From Prevotella sp. (lineage in GTDB: Bacteria > Bacteroidota > Bacteroidia > Bacteroidales > Bacteroidaceae), in NCBI GenBank assembly GCA_017474515.1, contig JAFVHN010000035.1:1-55262 (forward strand): a stretch of DNA of 55,262 nt, in the 5' to 3' direction. Within the stretch, counting starts at the first letter, position 1, and every line of letters starts with the position of its first letter. The translations under genes were made by a program, and so were the position numbers. The notes under the pieces are model-generated. The model had not been told where the DNA came from. It did not search any database and saw only the letters and a program-made list of their open reading frames with translations. Positions 51,401-55,262 of the stretch are shown piece after piece.

Positions 51401-51411
51401 CGAAATTTAAA

Positions 51412-51460
51412 GTGAAAAGTGAAAAATGAAAAGTGAAAAATGGAAAGTGAAAAGTGAAAA
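51412..51460 (+). repeat. Heptamer array GTGAAAA, 7 units
   Basis: 49 bp of in-phase heptamers (GTGAAAA, ATGAAAA, ATGGAAA). It lies immediately upstream of the mutS2 -7 box in the minus-strand sense. Confidence 0.88.
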
Positions 51461-51570
51461 ATTGTTTTTCTTTGATTTTCCGCGTGAAAGTTGCCGACAT
51501 ACGCTGCGTATCTCTTGTTTCAAACGGGGGGCAGAACTCCTGACCGTGATGCCCCAACTAAAAAAATCGC

Positions 51571-51671
51571 CAGTCCAAGCCGCATCCTACTCCAGTCCAA
51601 GCCGCATCCTACTCCAGTCCAAGCCGCATCCTACTGCAGTCCTACTTAAAGACGAATTAAAGTAGGACTGC
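51571..51671 (-). repeat. 22-bp tandem repeat with terminal hairpin (locus C)
   Basis: Three 22-bp units (51571-51592, 51593-51614, 51615-51636), identical except for the last base, read CAGTCCAAGCCGCATCCTAC then TC/TG. They run directly into GCAGTCCTACTT (51636-51647), a 12-nt loop and AAGTAGGACTGC (51660-51671). This is the inverted form of the element at 8194-8306; the hairpin arms are identical and the loop differs at only 2 of 12 positions. Confidence 0.9.
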
Positions 51672-51901
51672 GTTTTTCCTGGGTTAAAACATTATATAAC
51701 ATCTTGTTATCATTAAAATTCCAGCGTATATGATAGAGAAGGTTTTCATCAATGCCAATTTCGCTTGTGTCCGCTAAGTATGGGAACATATTTTATCTAT
51801 GTCTGAAACGCCAGATTTTTCCTCTTTTCCGTGAACGATTTCCGGCAAACTGTGTATGCAATTTCAGAACAACAATTACGTTAATCTAAAAAAACACTGA
51901 A
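51672..51901. other. Gene-free spacer
   Basis: No coding sequence. A degenerate GGGAACATATTTTATCTATG (51784-51803) resembles the GGGACATAC palindrome family but has lost symmetry. No clear promoter box before the gene at 51902. Confidence 0.5.
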
Positions 51902-53056
51902 ATGAGAAAAACAATCGTTTGGTGCCTTCTCTTCCTCAACGCCACGCCCGGCGCGTGGGCACAGGTGAAGGCCGTCAGAGTGGAAAGTCCCCTTGTTACG
52001 GAGAAAGACTTCGTGTGGTATGTGGAACAGAAAGAGGCTTGGAAGAAAGCCGCCGCCGACAATCCCGCCGACGAGGAGGCCTGGCTGAACTACTATAACG
52101 CCGCACGCTACATGGCATGGTACGGCAAGGCCGACAGCACTGCCCACCAGGTGGTGGAGGAAATGGAAAAGGCCATTCCCGAAACCTACACCTTCAACTA
52201 TTGCGCCTACCGCGAATCGACTTCGGGAAAAGGCTACGGCGAGGCGCGGCAATATGCCGAAAAAGCCCTGGCGCGCCTGCCCGAGGAGATGGCTTTCTTC
52301 GACTTCGACACATGGGTTTCCTACCTGGCCATGCAGGGCGACGAGGAACGGCTACGCATGATGGCCGGGCGATATTTCGATAGCGGCATCTATTCGGAAG
52401 CCGTGTTGCGATATAACTATAACGAGTTGCAGGGCATGGAGCAAGGCGGCATTTATGTTGCCTGCGGCGATGCCGTGGTCATTCCCAAGTGGCTGATACA
52501 GTGCGGAATGAACAAGCACGGCGACAAGACCGTGGTGTGCGCCCCCTTCCTCGCGGTGAAGGAATACCGTGAATGGCTGTTCCGAAAACTCGACATTGCC
52601 CTGCCTTCACTTGTGGAACCCGCCAGCGCCGAAGACTACGATGCCAACGAGCAGAAACTGCTTCAGGCCATCATCGACAAATACGGGAGCCGCGTGTATT
52701 TCTCGCCGCTCAATCCTGAGAGTACCAACGACCCGTGGAAAGGCAACCTCTACAACGAGGGACTGGTGCTGAAATATGCGGCGCGGCCCTACGACAACCT
52801 GGCCGTGAAGCGCAGGAACGTGGAGGAGCGCTACATGATGGAATACCTGCTCGTGTCGTTCAGGCCGGATTGGATTTCCGGACAGCGCCTTTCGGCCAAC
52901 TATGCGGTCCTGTTGGCCGACCTGTTGCCCTATTACGCCCGTCACGATGCCAAGCGCCACGAATGGCTCATGAACCTGCTGGTATGCGGCGTTGACAACA
53001 CGTCGTTGAGCAAAGAGCGGAAACAACGATACATGGAAATCCTCTCAGGAAAATAG
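51902..53056 (+). CDS. Secreted hypothetical protein, first gene of an ECF-sigma operon
   Basis: 384 aa with a signal peptide ending GAWAQ (~22). The N-terminal half is helical with TPR-like spacing (AWLNYYNAARYMAWYGKA, EARQYAEKALARLPEEMAF). The C-terminal half (KTVVCAPFLAVKEYREWLF, VYFSPLNPESTND, RPDWISGQRLSANYAVLLAD) matches nothing I recognise by function, though its layout resembles Bacteroidota proteins of unknown role next to ECF sigma genes. The ECF sigma gene starts 1 bp after its stop. It may sense or respond to envelope conditions (inference from position). Confidence 0.7.
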   Translation: MRKTIVWCLLFLNATPGAWAQVKAVRVESPLVTEKDFVWYVEQKEAWKKAAADNPADEEAWLNYYNAARYMAWYGKADSTAHQVVEEMEKAIPETYTFNYCAYRESTSGKGYGEARQYAEKALARLPEEMAFFDFDTWVSYLAMQGDEERLRMMAGRYFDSGIYSEAVLRYNYNELQGMEQGGIYVACGDAVVIPKWLIQCGMNKHGDKTVVCAPFLAVKEYREWLFRKLDIALPSLVEPASAEDYDANEQKLLQAIIDKYGSRVYFSPLNPESTNDPWKGNLYNEGLVLKYAARPYDNLAVKRRNVEERYMMEYLLVSFRPDWISGQRLSANYAVLLADLLPYYARHDAKRHEWLMNLLVCGVDNTSLSKERKQRYMEILSGK

Positions 53057-53057
53057 G

Positions 53058-53621
53058 ATGATGCCCTTGTTTTTCAGATGGTCGTCGATGTCGGACGAGC
53101 AGCTCATGCAAAAGGCCAAGGAGGGCAGCGAGCACGCCTTCGGAGAACTCTACAACCGCCATGCACGGCGGTTGCAGGGTTTCTTCGCACGACGGCTGGG
53201 CAGCGATGGCGATTTGGCCGCCGACTTCATGCACGACACCTTCCTGCGCCTCTATTCCAGCCGCCATAAATATCACAGTGGCAGCAACTTCCGTGCCTGG
53301 CTCTACACCATTGCTTACAACCTTGTGAAAAACCATTTCCGAAGCCGTTTCGTATGGGTGAACGACGAGAGGGTGGGGGTGGCCGACGACACCGATGTGG
53401 AAGTGGACATGGACGAGGCAATGCTAAAAGAAGCCCTCCGCAAGGTGCTCGCATCCATGGCCGAACCATACGCCATGCTCTTCTCGCTCCATTACGAGGA
53501 GGAACTCACCATTCCGCAAATTGCCAAGATGATGTCGTTGCCCGAGGGAACGGTAAAGTCGCGGTTGCACAAAACAATGAAACTCATAAAACAACAACTG
53601 AAAGAATATGAAAATCGCTGA
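53058..53621 (+). CDS. ECF-type sigma-70 factor
   Basis: 187 aa with sigma region 2 (~15-85: HAFGELYNRHARRLQGFFAR, AADFMHDTFLRLYSSR, SNFRAWLYTIAYNLVKNHFR) and region 4 (~125-180: YAMLFSLHYEEELTIPQIAK, LPEGTVKSRLHKTMKLIKQQ). Starts at one of two adjacent ATGs just after the upstream stop; an internal ATG at 53088 (MSDEQLMQK) is also possible. It overlaps the next gene by 14 bp, typical of sigma/anti-sigma pairs. Confidence 0.92.
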   Translation: MMPLFFRWSSMSDEQLMQKAKEGSEHAFGELYNRHARRLQGFFARRLGSDGDLAADFMHDTFLRLYSSRHKYHSGSNFRAWLYTIAYNLVKNHFRSRFVWVNDERVGVADDTDVEVDMDEAMLKEALRKVLASMAEPYAMLFSLHYEEELTIPQIAKMMSLPEGTVKSRLHKTMKLIKQQLKEYENR

Positions 53622-54039
53622 CCAACAGATTGTTGACTCCGCACGCCTGTTGCGTGACGAGGAAAACGCGCGGCTACACGTGTCGCCGTGGAACAACCGC
53701 CGCCACCGGCTTCCGCAATGGCTGGTGGCCGTGCCGGCAGCCGCCTTTATCGGCTTCTTGCTCGGAATGTGGACGCAGAGCGGGATGCAGGCCGGGCCTG
53801 ACCTCCTGACACGCCTTGACACGGTCTATGTCACCGTGGCCGAGCCGCCATCACATACCGACACGGCCGTCGTCTTGGTGAAGAAATCAGACAATGTGCA
53901 GACCAGGCGGCCAACGAAAGTCAGGGAAATCGGGAAGGAAGATAGTGGGAGCGCATGGCCTGTGAGCCCGCGACAAATAGAAGTGGGCCTACCGGTGTCG
54001 GAAGACAATATCCGCTACGACTTGTTAGTGAGGAACTGA
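53608..54039 (+). CDS. Probable anti-sigma factor (single-pass membrane protein)
   Basis: 143 aa. A short cytoplasmic N-terminus (~1-36, ADQQIVDSARLLRDEENARL), one transmembrane helix (~37-58, LPQWLVAVPAAAFIGFLLGM), and a ~85-residue periplasmic part. Overlapping the ECF sigma gene by 14 bp and having this topology make it the likely anti-sigma partner, but there is no recognisable ZAS or FecR motif, so the call rests on position and shape. Confidence 0.6.
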   Translation: MKIADQQIVDSARLLRDEENARLHVSPWNNRRHRLPQWLVAVPAAAFIGFLLGMWTQSGMQAGPDLLTRLDTVYVTVAEPPSHTDTAVVLVKKSDNVQTRRPTKVREIGKEDSGSAWPVSPRQIEVGLPVSEDNIRYDLLVRN

Positions 54040-54078
54040 TAGAATTAGGAAAAGTTGGCAATTATACGAAAAACCTGT

Positions 54079-54882
54079 TTACCGGCATTGCCGCTGGCGT
54101 ACGGCTTCGAAAAGCAGGATGGCGGCAGAGACGGAAACGTTGAGCGAGTCAACACGTCCGAGCATGGGAATGCGGATGTGGGCATCGGCGTGCTGCCGCC
54201 ATTGGTCGGTGAGGCCGGTGCTCTCGGTGCCCATCACAATGGCCGTGGGGCCGAGCATGTCGGTGTCGTAATAAGGCTTTGAGTCCTGCAACTGAGCCGT
54301 AAGAATGGTGACGGCGTGCTTTTTGAGGAAGGCGATGCACTCTTCTGACGAGCAGGCAATGGTGGGCACGGTGAACCGTGCGCCGAGCGATGCGCGGATG
54401 AGATTGGGATTGTAGAGGTCGGTGAGCGGGTCGCAGACGATGACGGCGTCGGCCTTGGCGGCATCGGCGGTGCGCAGTACGGCTCCGACGTTGCCTGGTT
54501 TTTCCACGCTCTCAAGGACAATGAGCAGTGGGGAAGGGGGCAGTGGCAGGTTGTCGAGGGTGTCGTGGCGCATGCGAGCCACGGCCATTACGCCCTCGGT
54601 GGTGCCGCGATATGCCATTTTCTGATAAAGTTGGGCGGGCACTTCTATACATTCACGGACACTGTCGGGCGAAAAGGGCAGTCGCCCGCCCTGGGCGTTG
54701 TAGATGTCGGGGCATACAAACAGCGTGTCGATGGGGAAACCGGCTTCGGCACATTGGGCGGTCTCGCGGATGCCCTCTACGACGAACAGGCCCTTTTCGC
54801 GGCGTTCCGACGACTTTTGTTGCAAGAGCATCAACTGCTTGATGCGTGCGTTTTGCGCACTGGTGATGACGGTGGTTGGCAT
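54079..54882 (-). CDS. TrmH/SpoU-family RNA 2'-O-methyltransferase (second copy)
   Basis: 267 aa. N-terminal RNA-binding-type domain (TSAQNARIKQLMLLQQKSSE, GLFVVEGIRE) followed by the SPOUT domain with all three motifs: VLESVEKPGNVGAVLRTADA, IVMGTESTGLTDQW and VDSLNVSVSAAILLFEA. It belongs to the rRNA-type TrmH subgroup and differs clearly from the 26891-27637 protein. It converges on the ECF/anti-sigma operon, with 39 bp between stops. Confidence 0.93.
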   Translation of the reverse strand: MPTTVITSAQNARIKQLMLLQQKSSERREKGLFVVEGIRETAQCAEAGFPIDTLFVCPDIYNAQGGRLPFSPDSVRECIEVPAQLYQKMAYRGTTEGVMAVARMRHDTLDNLPLPPSPLLIVLESVEKPGNVGAVLRTADAAKADAVIVCDPLTDLYNPNLIRASLGARFTVPTIACSSEECIAFLKKHAVTILTAQLQDSKPYYDTDMLGPTAIVMGTESTGLTDQWRQHADAHIRIPMLGRVDSLNVSVSAAILLFEAVRQRQCR

Positions 54883-54903
54883 GGCTCGTTTCTATTTTTT
54901 GTG

Positions 54904-54911
54904 CAAAGATA
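54904..54911 (-). promoter_or_regulatory. -7 box for the second TrmH-family gene
   Basis: Minus strand reads TATCTTTG (TAnnTTTG), 21 bp before the ATG. A GTGAAGA heptamer array starts 10 bp further upstream. Confidence 0.6.
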
Positions 54912-54920
54912 ACGAAAAAA

Positions 54921-55051
54921 GTGAAGAGTGAAGAGTGAAGAGTGAAAAATTTGCTGCCGCCATTAAAAAAGTGAAAAGTGAAAAAGTGAAAAGTGAAAAA
55001 TTTGCTGCCGCCATTCCCGCCTCATGTAGGGACGCGATGTATCGCGTCCGC
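54921..55051 (+). repeat. Repeat mosaic: heptamers, GCTGCCGCCAT blocks and 36-bp palindromic element
   Basis: GTGAAGA/GTGAAAA heptamers (54921-54948) then TTTGCTGCCGCCATT; the same pair repeats at 54971-55015. A 36-bp element with GGGACGCGATGTATCGCGTC follows (55016-55051), the inverted sister of 48668-48703. The rest to 55195 is non-coding, with an inverted GGCGGCAGCAAATTTTTCAC block at 55102-55121. Confidence 0.82.
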
Positions 55052-55195
55052 AGGTAAAGATTGATAATTATGTTGTCACCAAATAAAAGTGAAAAATCGG
55101 ACGGCGGCAGCAAATTTTTCACTATACTTTCAAGATAGAAGTGCAATCCTATAGGGGTAATTTCTCTCCCTAAAATGGAAGGGAGGAGGAGTCCC

Positions 55196-55253
55196 CGCAG
55201 GGGGTGGAGGATGTCCCCGGAGCGTAGCGGAGGGACATCCTCCACCCCCTGCG
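55196..55253. repeat. Perfect 22-bp inverted repeat at the window end
   Basis: Arms 55196-55217 (CGCAGGGGGTGGAGGATGTC, then CC) and 55232-55253 are exact reverse complements around a 14-nt loop containing GGAGCGTAGCGG. The window ends 9 bp later, so the full element may extend beyond it. Confidence 0.85.
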
Positions 55254-55262
55254 GAGCGTCGA

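Noticed and set aside
49029-51410. Long open frame opposite mutS2 (about 790 codons)
   Set aside because: It is antisense to the full-length, well-conserved mutS2; its hydrophobic composition is a product of the complementary codons and no family is recognisable.

Overview
The window is a chromosomal segment of a Bacteroidota bacterium, most likely Prevotellaceae (Prevotella-like). This placement is an inference. It rests on promoter -7 boxes of the TAnnTTTG type with a TTTG element about 19-20 bp upstream, absence of strong Shine-Dalgarno signals, a short 287-residue primary sigma factor, a lipoprotein form of the Omp85 protein TamA, T9SS sorting domains, a BspA-type leucine-rich-repeat protein, and a Nuo complex that lacks NuoE, NuoF and NuoG. 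I found no rRNA, tRNA, CRISPR array, intact insertion sequence or prophage.

Layout. 53-6284: secreted esterase, then an AraC regulator divergent from a three-gene envelope module (flavodoxin/cyclophilin-like lipoprotein, alpha/beta hydrolase lipoprotein, secreted carboxymuconolactone-decarboxylase/cupin protein). 6613-7899: BspA-like protein. 8764-18882: nuoA-B-CD-H-I-J-K-L-M-N. 19126-21069: thrS. 21253-23537: an EcoRI-type adenine methyltransferase followed 2 bp later by a DUF262-HNH protein, preceded by a long leader rich in inverted repeats; this is a candidate restriction or defence pair. 24704-27637: TamL divergent from a TrmH-family methyltransferase. 27760-33352: hydrolase, FAD-dependent dehydrogenase, uvrA. 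33418-36740: three secreted proteins, at least two with T9SS-type C-termini. 37634-40669: HtrA/Deg protease, RpoD, a secreted hypothetical. 40789-42665: HprK-like kinase, S26-like peptidase, PqqD-like protein. 42756-48469: DPP IV, IorA, IorB and an aminotransferase, a plausible peptide-to-aryl-acid fermentation operon. 48786-54882: MutS2, a secreted hypothetical with an ECF sigma and likely anti-sigma, and a second TrmH-family gene.

The most unusual property is the intergenic DNA. Nearly every longer gap is a mosaic of a few repeat families: (i) an in-phase heptamer microsatellite GTGAARA; (ii) a C/G-rich double-hairpin element of about 80 bp; (iii) an ATGAGTTATGAG/CATAATTCATAAC module; (iv) a GTTCAGGAGTT element with long inverted arms, one copy lying in the nuo leader; (v) palindromes of the GGGAC...GTCC type that differ by compensatory changes; (vi) a CCACGGATGAACACGGA family; and (vii) a distinctive 22-bp tandem repeat capped by a 12-bp stem/12-nt loop hairpin, found at three loci. 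Several repeats run into genes and supply their stop codons and last residues, and in one case the start codon.

The strongest candidates for an undescribed system are the 22-bp tandem-plus-hairpin element, the methyltransferase/DUF262-HNH pair with its structured leader, and the HprK-like/S26/PqqD trio. All calls are from reading the sequence; no database search, alignment or folding was run.
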